Source of the DNA: Enoplolaimus lenunculus
Taxonomy: Eukaryota; Nematoda; Enoplea; Enoplida; Thoracostomopsidae
Direction of reading: 5' to 3'
Length of the DNA stretch: 64,000 nt
Assembly: GCA_030248215.1 (NCBI GenBank)
Contig: JASANG010000395.1
Location: forward strand, 1-64,000
Shown here: piece after piece, positions 52,401-62,413 of the stretch
How positions within the stretch are numbered: position 1 is the first letter of the stretch
Layout of the letters: each line of letters begins with the position of its first letter
Notes under the pieces: model-generated
Told to the model about the DNA's origin: nothing
Database searches by the model: none
What the model saw: only the letters and a program-made list of their open reading frames with translations
Position numbers and translations under genes: made by a program

Positions 52401-55400
52401 TTCGACATAGCTACATCTTCTGCAGGCGTTAGAATCCTTTCGACGTTTTGCAAAATACAATTCAGCAGCTCGTCCACGATGTCAGCATCGTCTTGCCCGA
52501 TAAGTTTATTGGCAGCCACACAATTCAAACTAGCACTCTGTGTGTGCTCATCGGAACTCTCGATTGTCGACTTTGTAGAAAAGTGCTTCTGAATTTCAGA
52601 TTCATTAGAAACATCAGTACTTGTGGTGTTTGCACGTTGCTCTGCTTCCTTATAACTTTCGCCACCTGAGTATATAACTTCTATTTCAATTTCATCATCA
52701 CAATCCTCGGACTGTGTAGCACTATTAGGCGTTTTCTGGCTATCAGCAGAACCATCGTTGTCCACAGTACATGAAAGATTGTTTCCGTTCATAACTCCAT
52801 CTTGCTTTGGCATAATTTCAGAATCCGCCGTTGTTTTCAGTGAAGATTCTGGCGCCTGAATCGCAGTAATTTTCGGAGTTGGAAATACTTGACCGGACTG
52901 TGGACACAAAAACACGCTTCGCGGGTGACTGAGGATAACATGTGAATAATAACCAGTGGCAGTAAATGCAACAGGGCATTGTTCTACTTGAGTGCATTGC
53001 AAGCATTGACAACATGCAACAGTCCCACAATTGACATATTTCTGTGACTCCGATAACACAACAGGTTCGCATTTTACTTCACTGTCAGATTGCTTGTGCG
53101 CATTATAGCGGTCCAATTTGACAAAACATTTTGCACATATATCGCAAACAAACGCATGTTCTTCAGTCAAATGTGTTTTTAGCTCATCGGGATTTGCGAA
53201 TTTATTTCGACAAACTGGGCATATCATTGGTCGAGGTTGACCGATACCCGGTTGTTCGCTGCTACGTTTCTTATAGCCTGAACTCAATGAACTGCTGTTT
53301 AATTTCAAGCTAGATGGTTTTACTGTTTTAAGAACCGCTATGTCTTGATTTTGCGTCAGTTTAGCAGATGTAGCGTTGGTTGCTTGCTGTTCCACATTCG
53401 AGCCTGCAATGGTTACGTTTGAAGATCCTTGACCTAGACAGAGACTAGCAGGATCGATGGTAGCTGCGGACACACGATTCGTAAATGTTGAAACAACCGA
53501 TGTAAGCGGAGTCCTATCCTGTGTTTCCTCGATAACAACTGCACTCCTATTTTCCTTCCGTGTTACTTCTGAAACCACTGGCACCGCAGCTTGATTTGCA
53601 ATATCTGCATCGACAATATTTCTTGGTTGTTCCGTAGGACAAACTACAGGAGGTTGTTCACTATGCCCTACACGTTGCTGTGGCACTTGATTGCGTTGTG
53701 TCGAAATGGTGGACATTGATGTGCTAAGGACGGCTTTGACCGAGTCGCCATAAACGAAATAAACCGGACCCCTACAGCCAGAGGCTATAATCGGCGCATT
53801 GGCAGGTGCAGGCGTGAAAACTGCAGCGAACGACGACGGTATACATCGTGGAATCGCAGAAGACGGTATTTGCTGAAACAGATGCCTTCCCGATGGAATG
53901 GTTGGCAATGGAACATTTGGAACCACAATCAAAGGTGTTATAGTAGGTAGACCGCAAAATGTAGCTGTCACGGATTGGGCATTCACGCCCGTAACTACAT
54001 CTTTTGCATCCAACGAAATATCTGATTTATCACTAGTGCTTGGGACTACTTTAGCTTCCGAGCTACCAATCGTTGCGTTGTTTGTTTTGTAATCTGCTCT
54101 GTCTTTGTTAAAATCGCGTACTACTAGCTGGTCTATATCAACATCAGCGGGCCACTGGCTGCTTTTTTCTATACAATCATTGTATACAACGGTCTTTTCT
54201 TCTAAAGAGTCTTCAATACGTTTGTTTTCCCGATTCTTGTTTATAATATCTCCATCGTTATCGGTTCCATTACAGTGTAATCGGTGTTCTAAAATGTTTA
54301 CGACAAATGTATCGCAACGTTTACACCGTGCAATAGTCTTCTTGTTCAAAGTATGTTTACTGAACACGTTGTCCTTTTTTGGCAGACCGAGTGACTGAGA
54401 TTTTTGGCAAAAAATTTTCGATCCTGAATGGCTTGGTTTAAACTCAACACGTAATTTAGAAGCCAAAGGTGTATTCTTAGCAGAGTCAGCGTTGCCATCA
54501 CAAGAATTCACATGCGACTGATATTCAGATATGTTACGAAAATCCGCTCGCTCGCAGGCGTAACACGTTGCTTGAAATTGTACTGGAGTGCACCGACACA
54601 CAGCATAAGGATGCTGGTTAACATCTGCAGTTGCAACAGATCCCGCGCTATTATTTGTAAGTTGCCGTGAACTACTTGCTGTTGGCCCATGCTGGGCAAC
54701 TGGTAATGTGACAGCATTAGCTACAGAGCTTGTACTTGAAAACGGCATATCTCTTACCGTACTGAGACGCAGTGTCACCCTTGCGGCATAATAGTTTTCC
54801 ATGTCCTTCTTAAGTTGCTTTGAGACCTCCGGATTCAAATTCCACCAATTAAAACCGTCTGTAACGTTCCAGTCTCGCAGGACGCGTTTGGCGTCATTCT
54901 CCGCGAAATGAGTTAGGTCTCGTAACGAATGGAAAGCTACCGGTGCTAAATACGTACCTTTTAATGGCGTTGCCGGACATTTAACAAGTTCGTGCCTTTC
55001 ATCGTTATCTGTTAACGCATTATTCGGCAAAAGCCATCGCCTTGTGTAAGACAATGCACAATCGTGATAATTAAACGCAGACTCTAAGAAATCGTTTCCA
55101 CACAAATCACAGACTACTAATTCATCGTTTTGTTGTTGTGGCGACTCAGTGCAACCATCAACGCCTCTTCTTGAGGTTTTTTTCTTTTTGCTTGAAGTGT
55201 TCGCTTGACTTTCAGTCTCTTTACTGCTACTATACGATCCTTGCGGACCAAAACAACTACTGGACCACGCTTGAGAAGTTCTGTTTGGCGTTGATGCCAA
55301 GAACTTTGCGATGTTCTGCTCTTCGCTTTCGTACTCATGACAATGTGTGCCATTCAATATATGGTCGTGATATGCGGCCGCATCTTTAAATTCAAAGGCC

Positions 55401-58400
55401 TTCAAACCATCGTTAGGGCAATCAGCTAAGCAATAATCATTTGACGCACCTTGGGGTCGACAGCTAGTGCATCGATACTTTCCTTTTAGCGTAGCCGTGT
55501 GCATTCGCATGTGGTCAAAAATAGTCTTAAAACTGTTCAAATGATGCCGCTTAGATGGCCTGTTAAAAGATTTACATTCTGTTGCTGGCAAGCTTCGTTC
55601 TGAAGAGCCGGGCATAGCCATATCTTCAGTAGAATCATTCTCGATTAATTGCTTTCCACAAATGCGACATTGAAGCGGCAGTGCTTTTTGACTGCAAAAA
55701 TAACTTACTTCAATCGTGTCGGGAACTATATATTCGCTCGGAGAACATTGTCTAATATCCGCCCAGATAATAACTTTACGAAGACTATCATTTTGTTTAG
55801 AGATATGCGATGAAGGAAATAGCATGACACCATTTTGTGCAGCGGTACGCAATCGTATTAGGGTGTCGAGATTCCACACAATAGGCTGCGTACACCGTGT
55901 GCATAAAGCAAAATGATATAACGCAACAAAACGAGGCGGAGTCTTATCCGTGCCGAGACGAACACAGTCATGCATTGAGTACGCGGATACGGACAGAAAC
56001 CCACGTGGACACTCAGGACACAAGTAAATATCTATATCACGATGATACGATGCAGTGTGGTGCACGAATGAACTTGAAGAATGTAGGAATGTGCTGCACC
56101 ACGGACACGGCACTGGTTCAGAACGAAACGGAGTGTGACCAAGCGATAACAAATTTTTCGAAGAGGAATTTGAGAGAGAAGCTATTGACGTTATATCGGT
56201 TGGTATTCGCTGTTCTGTAGTACCACTGCAGGAGGACAAACACTGAAAAAGATAATTAAACACTCGGACACACTGAAGAAATAAATGTTTTAGTAAATTG
56301 TCTAATTGGCTAAAATTTTATTTAGACAATGCCTTTGACAATATGTTTTTCAACACAATATTTAAATATATAGCTGCTTAGCTTTCTTAAAGTGCCAATA
56401 CGTAACACATACAGCAACAGGAATAACTAACCGTGGAAGACGAAGTAGTGGATGACTGCCGGCCTTCACTGTCAATAGTAACCGCAGCCAAAGACACATC
56501 ATGGTCTTCAGTGTAACAATGCTGTTCTTTGTATATCTGCCTGCATTTCAATGTGTCACCCGAGTCTGAAACATCAGTTGCACCAGTCTTGGAATCACTA
56601 CATGACCTGTTTTCCGTACTAGCTGGATATAAGCTCGTGACATATTCATCACAGACTTCTTGGCGTTGTGCAGCATCTTCTACATATGGAGAATAACACT
56701 GCAACCTAGGACGTTTCGACGAAGGCGCATCCGCACACGAACCATTGAAATTTGATAGATCCTAGAATAAATGTGCAAAAAATTATATAGACTACAATTA
56801 AAACAGTAGCTGTTTGACATATAGACCAGAAATCGAAACATGGTGAATATGAAATAGTGACAGCTGTCAAATATACACGAAATTGAGTCTACCTCTACTT
56901 GAACGAGTTCTAATGAGTGGAGAGATAAAAACAGTGTACACAACGGTACGTAAGTTGTTTCAGAAACAAATCAGCTGCGAAAATGATTAGCCAGTATGCA
57001 GCAGATTGCGAACGGATAATACATTCAACAACTACAAAAATCAACTTCGGGTCTGATATTCTAGTCACGGACAGAACAAAGTGCGCCGAAACCAGGACTG
57101 CGCCCAATGGGGTTGCGATTGCGGTTTTGTAGCCGCGTCTGAGTTTTTGAATGATCGCGGCTTAAACGCGGTTATACGCAATCGTAGTTGCGATTTTAAT
57201 TGCGTTCACAGTCACGGTTTGAACCGCACTTGCAGCAGCAGTTTGAACTGCGGTTGCAGTTGCGGTTTGAACCGCGGTCGCGCCCCTGCCGCACTGAAAA
57301 GTCTGCGATAATGCCAAAAGCGCGCGTAAAAATTCGCAGTCGTGGTTTGAACCGTGAAACTCGTGCGCAACCGCGATCGTAACCAAAGTTTTTGCGTCCA
57401 CGTACATTGCGGTTGCGGTGATCGCCAGGGATGGAAGTCTCAATGAAGAAGTTGAAACTGAGATTGAGACAGTCTCAAATTCTTTGACTGAGAATTGAGA
57501 AATTTTTGAGTCTCAGTAATTTTTTGCGCCAATTTTGGAACATTTCACATGATTTATTATTACAAATTTTGAAGGTGCAATTTCGCTGAAAAAAAACTTT
57601 AACAGAATAACACTGAGAAAGAAAACAACGTGAATTCGGTATTTCGCACAAAATATACCAAGGCGCATCCGCACCTCCGATTCCGACTAGAATTCCGATT
57701 CAAAACAAGTTCCGAGTCCGATTCTGATATATATCGCAGAATTAAAATTGCACTGTCGCTAAAAACATATCAGTGATACTGGCTGGCTTTTGTACTATGA
57801 ACTTTATCTTTGAAATTTCACACGCATGAACTGTCAGATAGGTACGTAGTAAACGTTTTGAGACTCAAGTGTAGAACAATATTGCAGTCGTAAGTCTACT
57901 CCGCAAGTCGCCATACCACCAGTATTTTCGAATGGTTTTAAGAAATTCCGTATCCGACTCCATGTACCATGTTTTCACAGCAAAAAATTACATTTGTAAA
58001 CACAACCTTAGGATATATTTTGCCAGTTCTTCGGCCCTGACTTTTTAACCATGGCTATGTATCCTTGCCGGTCGATAATATTTGTAGCCCTATGACATCA
58101 AAGTACGACCTGCTTCTAAAAGTTATATAAAGACAAGACAAAATCTACTTTGTAACCAGCGAGCGTGCAACCGGAATTACAATTTTCCGGAACCGAAATT
58201 TGAAAAAGTTACCGGAAACGAATCCGGAAGGTAAAAAATACATGTCACCGAAAAAATTACGTACTTTAATTTTCTTCTTGCTAAAATTTGCAAAATAACC
58301 TTAGTTAATTATATACTGTACTAATACGGACAAAATCTATTTTATTTTTATCGTCATTTTTTAGTAAAATGGCCTAATTTCCACCTACAAAAATTTTACG

Positions 58401-59879
58401 GCTGTGCCGACTGCCGATTAATCGGAATCGGCAATAATCGGCACTTTTCGTGAGTATCGGCACCAGCACTGCAAAAAAATTGCCGATTCTTTGCCAAAAC
58501 TTTTTGCACATATAACCGTCAATTGGAATGTTATCAGTTTCATTTCTGGGCGCATGTTAGTGTGTGTGGTTTTTATCTCTTTTTCGTTTGTTTGAAAAAT
58601 TACTTGAAATGAACCGTTCTTATAAAATTCTAATCGTTTATGATGGTTAGGTCTTAAGTCTTGATATAATGATGCAATGTAGCTGGCTTCTCCACAGCTT
58701 GAAAATTTCCGCCGGGGGCGATTCCTGGGGCCCCCCAGGAGTTTCCTGGGGGGCAGCTGATTTTGCTGGGGGGCAGTTTTCCTGGGGGCCCCCAGATGAT
58801 CTGGGGGGTCCTGGGGGGCAGGATTAAAATTTTGCAAACCGACTTTTTGGACCATTTTTTTCTTTCTAGACCGTGTTTGCAACTCAACTTAAAATTACTC
58901 ATCGCTCAACATGATAAAAATTTCTCGCAAACGCTAATAACAATAATTTTAACTAATATTACGTATATACTGACAACTTAACCAGAAGTTGAAAGAAGCA
59001 CAATTATATAAAATATAGATAATCTATAATTGAAACTGTTAATATATATTTTGTATATTAGTCACAGCTTCAGTTTATCATAAGGCTCAGGCGGGTTGCA
59101 TTTGCTGCTGCAGGGTACTTTCGAATGTTGTATGCCCTGAAACGATCTTTATATAATTATGCTTATTTCAGTTCATTATTTAATTGTATTAGTTACTACG
59201 GGTATTTGTAACGCTATTAAAAATTATGAGTACTCAGCATAATATAAAATCATATTTTGCCGAATGTCCGCCTCAAAAGAAGTCCAGGTCTTTACCTTTT
59301 AACATTGAAAATTTTTGGCCTAGAAAAGTCCTGGGGGGAGGCCGAAAATTCGCCGGGGGGCCTTTACTGGGGACGGCAAAATTTTCGCCGGGGAAAATGA
59401 AAAATTCGAAAAGTGCTGGGAACCCCACCCTGTCCCCCCTCGCTGTGGAGAAGCCAGTGTAGTATCCTATTTGTGTATAAAACATGATTGACTACAACAG
59501 TTGGAATCAGGATCGGCACTGGTATCGTCAAAATTTCAAAATAAAAGTCGGCATCAGTATCGGCATCGGCAAAAACTTTGGTATCGGCACATCCCTAAAA
59601 AATTTAATACCATTTCATAAATTTCAGGACCATGGTAAGGTTTATGTTACGAAAAATTGCGGGTCTGGGTTTTGGCTTTGTGAAATTCCGAATCCGGGTT
59701 TTTTTAAATGTTGCACCTCCACCAAAGCGTACGAAATAAAACCTAAAATTATATTACGGCAGTTACGTACGCAAGGATTGCATTTCGACGTTACTCATAT
59801 ACTTGCGTACCTCTTCTTCAAACTGACCCATAGATTCAGAGTAACCACCGCAGCTTTTTCTTGGTGTTAATGCGGCTTT
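37337..59879 (-). CDS. Very large multi-C2H2 zinc-finger protein, at least nine exons
   Basis: Probable nuclear DNA- or chromatin-binding regulator. Exons (minus strand): 59811-59879 (candidate), 56432-56761, 52159-56242, 47309-47518, 42712-42869, 40355-42529, 39379-39549, 37692-37904, 37337-37411. Every border is GT/AG and phases match throughout: 7,485 bases, at least 2,494 residues. Fingers occur as clusters separated by long Ser/Thr/Gln/Asn-rich disordered stretches. Two fingers are completed only by splicing, CPLCSAISVTKDQ joined to VKSHKETH and CIFCGSCFARDALLK joined to AHEMTH; this strongly supports the model. A basic KRPR in exon 2 may be a nuclear signal. The last exon encodes a basic tail (AVKVKKK) and a stop. 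The spaced fingers and C-terminal array resemble the ZNF592/ZNF532/ZNF687 group or POGZ-like proteins, but orthology cannot be shown here. The initiating exon was not found. Introns carry two inverted Helentron-like elements, nested MITEs and a 244-bp duplication. Confidence 0.85.
37970..38428. mobile_element. Helentron-like element, inverted single-unit copy
   Basis: Same ends as 42968-43924 in opposite orientation (GTAGTGGGACTACATTTATT first; CTCCGAGC/GCTCGGAG hairpin last) but with only one internal unit. The hairpin stem GCGAAACTCCGAGC is perfect. A solo hairpin of this family is at 48551-48597. Confidence 0.55.
38527..39014. repeat. 244-bp tandem duplication
   Basis: 38527-38770 and 38771-39014 (start GACCTCTGGTTTGCAACAG) differ at about two bases. 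It duplicates part of a CCGGAA-family MITE plus its flank. Confidence 0.96.
38630..39281. mobile_element. CCGGAA-family MITE expanded by a tandem duplication
   Basis: The right end, CCGGAATTCCGCTTACACCCTG, is intact; the left end is worn. The left half and its flank have been duplicated in tandem (see 38527-39014). It lies in an intron of the zinc-finger gene. Confidence 0.75.
39379..39549 (-). CDS. Zinc-finger gene: small internal exon
   Basis: This 57-codon exon was found by reading the minus strand between larger exons. It has an acceptor TTTCTCAG and a donor GTACTA. It encodes EYLLHNHQSE, the finger CSVCRLNMFSELALTAHIKEH and the first half of CIFCGSCFARDALLK. It begins and ends in phase 0, in agreement with both neighbours. 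Confidence 0.88.
40355..42529 (-). CDS. Zinc-finger gene: 2.2-kb exon
   Basis: Phase-0 exon of 725 codons. It opens with VKSHKETH, which supplies the two histidines of the finger begun in the previous exon, followed by CSLCYKAYRSEFNLHTHMSVVH and CKICSLGSENLAAIQTH. About 450 residues of Gln/Asn/Ser-rich disorder follow. Near the C-terminus come two classical fingers, CSICNASFTSRASYKVHALRH and CLECGSPFPTSNELCGH. The exon ends with a half finger (LRCPLPEAAAPACMSVFKSIE) whose histidines (EYLLHNH) lie in the next exon at 39379-39549. Confidence 0.93.
42968..43924. mobile_element. Helentron-like element with internal tandem array
   Basis: One end carries GCGAAGCTCGGAGTTTCGC and a GGTGGATGTCCGTCCGTCCG segment. 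The other ends in ATAAATGTAGTCCCACTACG, a short hairpin-capable sequence. Between them, a unit of about 170 bases (AATTATTA, GGGTGCGAGGAATCTG, TTACAAACCTCCAAAACCGA) is repeated four to five times with drift. The architecture (short terminal hairpins, tandem array, no protein) resembles Helentron-associated non-autonomous elements. No target duplication is seen. Confidence 0.55.
44457..45594. mobile_element. TIR element with 16-bp ends and 5-bp TSD, copy 2
   Basis: Perfect ends CTGGCTTCTCCACAGC and GCTGTGGAGAAGCCAG, flanked by ATTAA on both sides (44452-44456, 45595-45599). About 750 bases of its own sequence. G/C-run blocks near both ends (runs of five or more C or G) enclose an AT-rich centre with a palindromic region. 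No transposase is encoded. A hAT MITE is inserted at 44867-45244. Confidence 0.9.
44867..45244. mobile_element. hAT-type MITE, CCGGAA family, complete copy
   Basis: A 378-base element with inverted ends CAGGGTGCAACCGGAATT, flanked by a perfect 8-bp duplication GTGACTAA (44859-44866, 45245-45252). CCGGAA motifs are iterated near both ends. There is no coding capacity. It is inserted inside the TIR element 44457-45594; sister copies of that host retain the empty site (27536-27543, 59058-59065). Confidence 0.92.
46058..46750. mobile_element. GAGACCG-family TIR element, long copy
   Basis: Long inverted ends CAGGGATAGGCGGTCTCGG and CTGAGACCGCCTATCCCTG. No matching target duplication is seen (GCGAAATC versus TTGACCAA). 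A segment at 46438-46520 rich in GGAATTCCAATTCC looks like a second element inside it. End fragments of the family also occur at 2884-2960, 4500-4572, 57426-57560 and 61556-61618. Confidence 0.75.
46803..46890 (-). repeat. tRNA-like pseudogene or SINE head
   Basis: The minus strand has TGGCTCAATCGGTTAGAG (good A box and D arm) and CAGTTCGAATCA (good B box) 45 bases apart. The acceptor stem and a five-pair T stem do not form and no anticodon arm is evident, so it is not called a tRNA gene. Confidence 0.45.
47584..47988. mobile_element. hAT-type MITE, CAGGAAC family
   Basis: 405 bases with a perfect 8-bp duplication ATACGTAG (47576-47583, 47989-47996). The right end reads GTTCCTGTTGGAACCCTG, with GTTCCTG motifs iterated near both ends. 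It lies in a zinc-finger gene intron, 65 bases from an exon. Confidence 0.88.
48600..51200. other. Zinc-finger gene intron, mostly unique AT-rich sequence
   Basis: Holds a TTAGGC-like patch (49200-49300) and the 73-bp duplication (50682-50827). No exon with compatible phase was recognised. Confidence 0.45.
50682..50827. repeat. 73-bp tandem duplication
   Basis: 50682-50754 and 50755-50827 (start GTCTGTGAAATTTTGTTAG) are practically identical. Zinc-finger gene intron. Confidence 0.96.
51511..51867. mobile_element. hAT-type MITE, GAGACCG family
   Basis: 357 bases, left end CAGGGATGGGAATCTCGG, right end ATCTCTG. Flanks GCTAAGAT and GCTCGGAT match at six of eight. It lies next to a zinc-finger gene exon. 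The 5' flank (51205-51510) is a separate dispersed repeat shared with 2700-2883 and 59925-60235. Confidence 0.68.
52159..56242 (-). CDS. Zinc-finger gene: giant 4.08-kb exon
   Basis: One open exon of 1,361 codons plus one base, phase 0 in and phase 1 out, acceptor TTTTTCAG and donor GTAGGT. It begins CLSSCSGTTEQ. N-terminal fingers include CPWCSTFLHSSSSFVHH and a CPECPRGFL finger, followed by C2HC-like knuckles (CRICGKQL, CDLCGNDFLESAF, CKRCDTFV, CYACERADF). A tight classical pair follows towards the C-terminal side (CPVCRNKFANPDELKTH, then CDICAKCFVKLDRYNAH). Between them are low-complexity Ser/Thr/Gln stretches without predicted fold. An acidic segment (SEDCDDEIEIEV) lies near the end. This is part of the gene entry at 37337-59879. 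The shorter open frames on the opposite strand are shadows. Confidence 0.93.
57100..57420. repeat. GCGGTT-rich short-motif region
   Basis: Many GCGGTTGCA/TTGAACCGC words in both orientations. Related words occur at 16895-17000. Likely a worn element end; no gene. Confidence 0.45.
58165..58396. mobile_element. CCGGAA-family MITE, left part, interrupted
   Basis: Begins GTGCAACCGGAATTACAATT and is collinear with the family for about 230 bases. It stops at the insertion of the ATCGGC-family element at 58397. Only a few host bases (AATACC) resume after 59605, so the right part is lost. Confidence 0.7.
58397..59597. mobile_element. hAT-type MITE, ATCGGC family, with nested insertion
   Basis: Same family as 44135-45716. 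Perfect 8-bp duplication AAAAATTT (58389-58396, 59598-59605). It carries a TIR element at 58683-59457 and is itself inserted in the CCGGAA-family MITE at 58165. Other family fragments are at 48258-48350 and 23884-23932. Confidence 0.88.
58683..59457. mobile_element. TIR element with 16-bp ends and 5-bp TSD, copy 3
   Basis: 775 bases, ends CTGGCTTCTCCACAGC and GCTGTGGAGAAGCCAG, flanked by TGTAG on both sides (58678-58682, 59458-59462). Opposite internal orientation to copies 1 and 2. Uninterrupted GTGACTAA site at 59058-59065. Confidence 0.9.
59811..59879 (-). CDS. Candidate upstream exon of the zinc-finger gene
   Basis: Twenty-three codons (KAALTPRKSCGGYSESMGQF then EEE) lie between acceptor TATTATAG and donor GTACGC. 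They join in phase 0 to DLSNFNGSCAD of the next exon. The internal Met could be a start if the preceding bases are untranslated. The exon is short and has no homology support. Confidence 0.42.
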
Positions 59880-60368
59880 CTATAATATATACGTAGTGAT
59901 AGAAGTACATATATAATAATGCAACCGGATACCGAAAAATGCCGGAACCGGTATAATTTAATATCTGGACGGCCGACGGAGTCCAATAATTAGTTGAAAT
60001 CAAATACTAAACAGCGCTCAAATAACACAACGTAGTTAACAATTCTTCCTTGTATATAGAGCCTAACGTATCTAAAGCGGTTACGTGACAAAGCTTAACA
60101 TCTTACGCTGATTCATTTTTAAGATGTTCGCAATGACCCTTTTCCACTATTCTATGTCTTGTAGCGATGAGTTCAATTGCAATATTTGTTTGGCCCATGT
60201 CACTGTTAAAAGCATCCAGTTTTCCGTAGGTATATAACAGGGTGCAAACAAAACCATACAAATTGCGGTTCCTGCGTATTTCACCGCCAGAACAGGAATT
60301 GAATTTTTGCAGGAATGCCGGTGAAACCCTTGTGATACACATATATACGTATATATAAATATATATAT

Positions 60369-60723
60369 CAAGGTGCAACCGGAATTACAATTTACCGGAA
60401 CCGGAATTTGAAAATTTTACCGGAACCGGAACCGGAAAGTGAAAAATGCATTTCACCAAAAATTTCATTTTAATCTTATTTTTTGCTCTATTATTTGTGA
60501 AATAACCTTAGTCGAACATAGATATTTATTTTATTTGTTGTATTTTAGATTTTCGTCGTCGACTGAAGTGAAATCCACCATCAATGGCTTATATTCGGAA
60601 TACAAGTGGCTTTCTAAAGAGATTCTTAAAGATTAGCAAATTTAAAAAAGCGGCCAAATTATAACACCGGAATTTTTAAATCCGGTAAAAATTTACCGGA
60701 ACCGGAATTCCGGTTGCACCCTG
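60369..60723. mobile_element. hAT-type MITE, CCGGAA family, young copy
   Basis: Same orientation and internal sequence as 44867-45244, with only about a dozen differences by eye plus a roughly 20-base terminal deletion. Flanked by ATATATAT on both sides (60361-60368, 60724-60731), consistent with an 8-bp duplication, though the site is simple sequence. Confidence 0.85.
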
Positions 60724-60789
60724 ATATATATATACATACGTACGTATATATCAAGGTCAGGGTACGACAAGATATCCGTTCGGTATACG

Positions 60790-61455
60790 GCAGTGTGCAA
60801 CCGGAATTCCGGTTCCGGTATTAAAATTGGGTTGGTGGAAATTAAGATACGTGTTTTACTAAAAAAGACGATACAAATTAAATGCAAACCTTGACAATCG
60901 CCGGAAATAAACCATCAAAGGTATATTTCGCTTCCGTCGATTATGAAAACCTAAAATACAGCAGATAAAGTGAATACCTATCTCCAACTAGGGCTATTTC
61001 ACCAATAATATTGCAAAAAAATTAAAACGAATTTTTCATTTGCCGGTTCCGGCTCCGTTTCCGAAAATAGTATATATCTATCTGGTCGTACCCTGATCGA
61101 TCTTGGTGCAACCTGAATTACAGCTTACCGGGTCCGAACCGGAAAGGTAAAAAATATATGAAACCAAAAAATTCATTTTAATTTCCTTTTTTGCAATATT
61201 ATTGGCGAAATAATGTTAGTTGAAGATAGATACGTATTTACTTGCCTGCGGAAGCGAAATCTACCTTCGATGGTTTAATTTCGGCGATTATCAAGGTTTA
61301 TATAGCATACTGTAGTTTTATCGTCATTTGGTTAGTAAAATCGTTAATTTGCGCTGAATAAAATTAATATAATACCTGAATTTTTATTTCCGGTGAAAAT
61401 TTACCGGAAACAGAATGTGAAAAAATGCCGGAAACGGAATTCCGGTTGCACCCTG
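60790..61455. mobile_element. Two further CCGGAA-family MITEs side by side, inverted
   Basis: One copy at about 60794-61105 (starts GTGCAACCGGAATTCCGG, ends TCGTACCCTG) and one at about 61109-61455 (starts GGTGCAACCTGAATTACAG, ends TTCCGGTTGCACCCTG) lie next to each other in opposite internal orientation. No clear target duplications are seen. Confidence 0.75.
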
Positions 61456-62214
61456 CATGGTTTCAACAGAAACTCGAACGATAACCTAAGCGTGATCGGA
61501 TTGTTTTTCTTGCGCGTCAGCTAAGCATTATTTATAAAAACTAGTATCGACTCAAAAAAACCGAGACCGAGACCAACCAAATCCCAAGACTTACCGAGAC
61601 CGAGGCCGTACATCCCTGGGTGTATTCATGTTCGTAATACGTACGTACGTATTCTAGGGGTTTAGTGCGTTTTAAAAAATTTAGGTTGGGCATTACATAA
61701 AAAATAGGGCTTTCTACTCTGATAAAAGTGGGGAATATCAACATAGGGGCAAACCAATTGCAGCGCGCCAACTCTCTGCTACCCTGCTTCTCATCACATT
61801 ACTCATATATATTTAAGATATGCAGATTATTCAGTACTTACATAGTTACCGAATGATTCAATATTCATTCCCAAGCTTGCACATACGTATTCATAAAAAT
61901 GACCGCATGTCAAAGTTTTGGCCAAAAAATCATGAATAAATAAATTAGAATTGATAAATAACTACGTATATAGTTTGATAAGTCATAATTATTTTAAGTT
62001 ATCATACAAAACAATTTATCGTGCAAGTATATCAAGTATATAATTCATGGTATGCGGGTTCAACCGGATGCCAAAAACTACCGAAAACGAAGCCTGATTC
62101 GGATAACTGTACCAAAACTTAATTATATATTGATAACTTTTGTTTGTGGTGGGATTTTCGGACTTTGTGATTTCAATAGAATCCATCACAAGCAATTCCT
62201 TGGGCTTATGCATA

Positions 62215-62360
62215 TGTTGAGAATTAGACGTTTAGGCGTAGGATCTGGCGTAAACTTAGATGTAGATGTTAGAGGTGCCCTACTCTTATGTTTAGGCTTT
62301 GACTTAGGCCTACGCTTAAGCTTAGGTTAAGGCTTAAGCTTTAGGCTTAGGTGAGGCTTT
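62215..62360. repeat. TTAGGC-like hexamer patch
   Basis: About ten TTAGGC/TTAGGT/CTTAGG-type words in both tilts, degenerate and not in strict register. Confidence 0.6.
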
Positions 62361-62413
62361 GCAGGATGCCAGCGGCTTCGAAGGCTCAATTTTTTAAGTT
62401 TTTTTACAAAATT

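Noticed and set aside
52089-52592. Plus-strand open frame of 167 codons
   Set aside because: It is the complement of the zinc-finger giant exon, which has finger motifs, matching splice signals and continuous phase on the minus strand.
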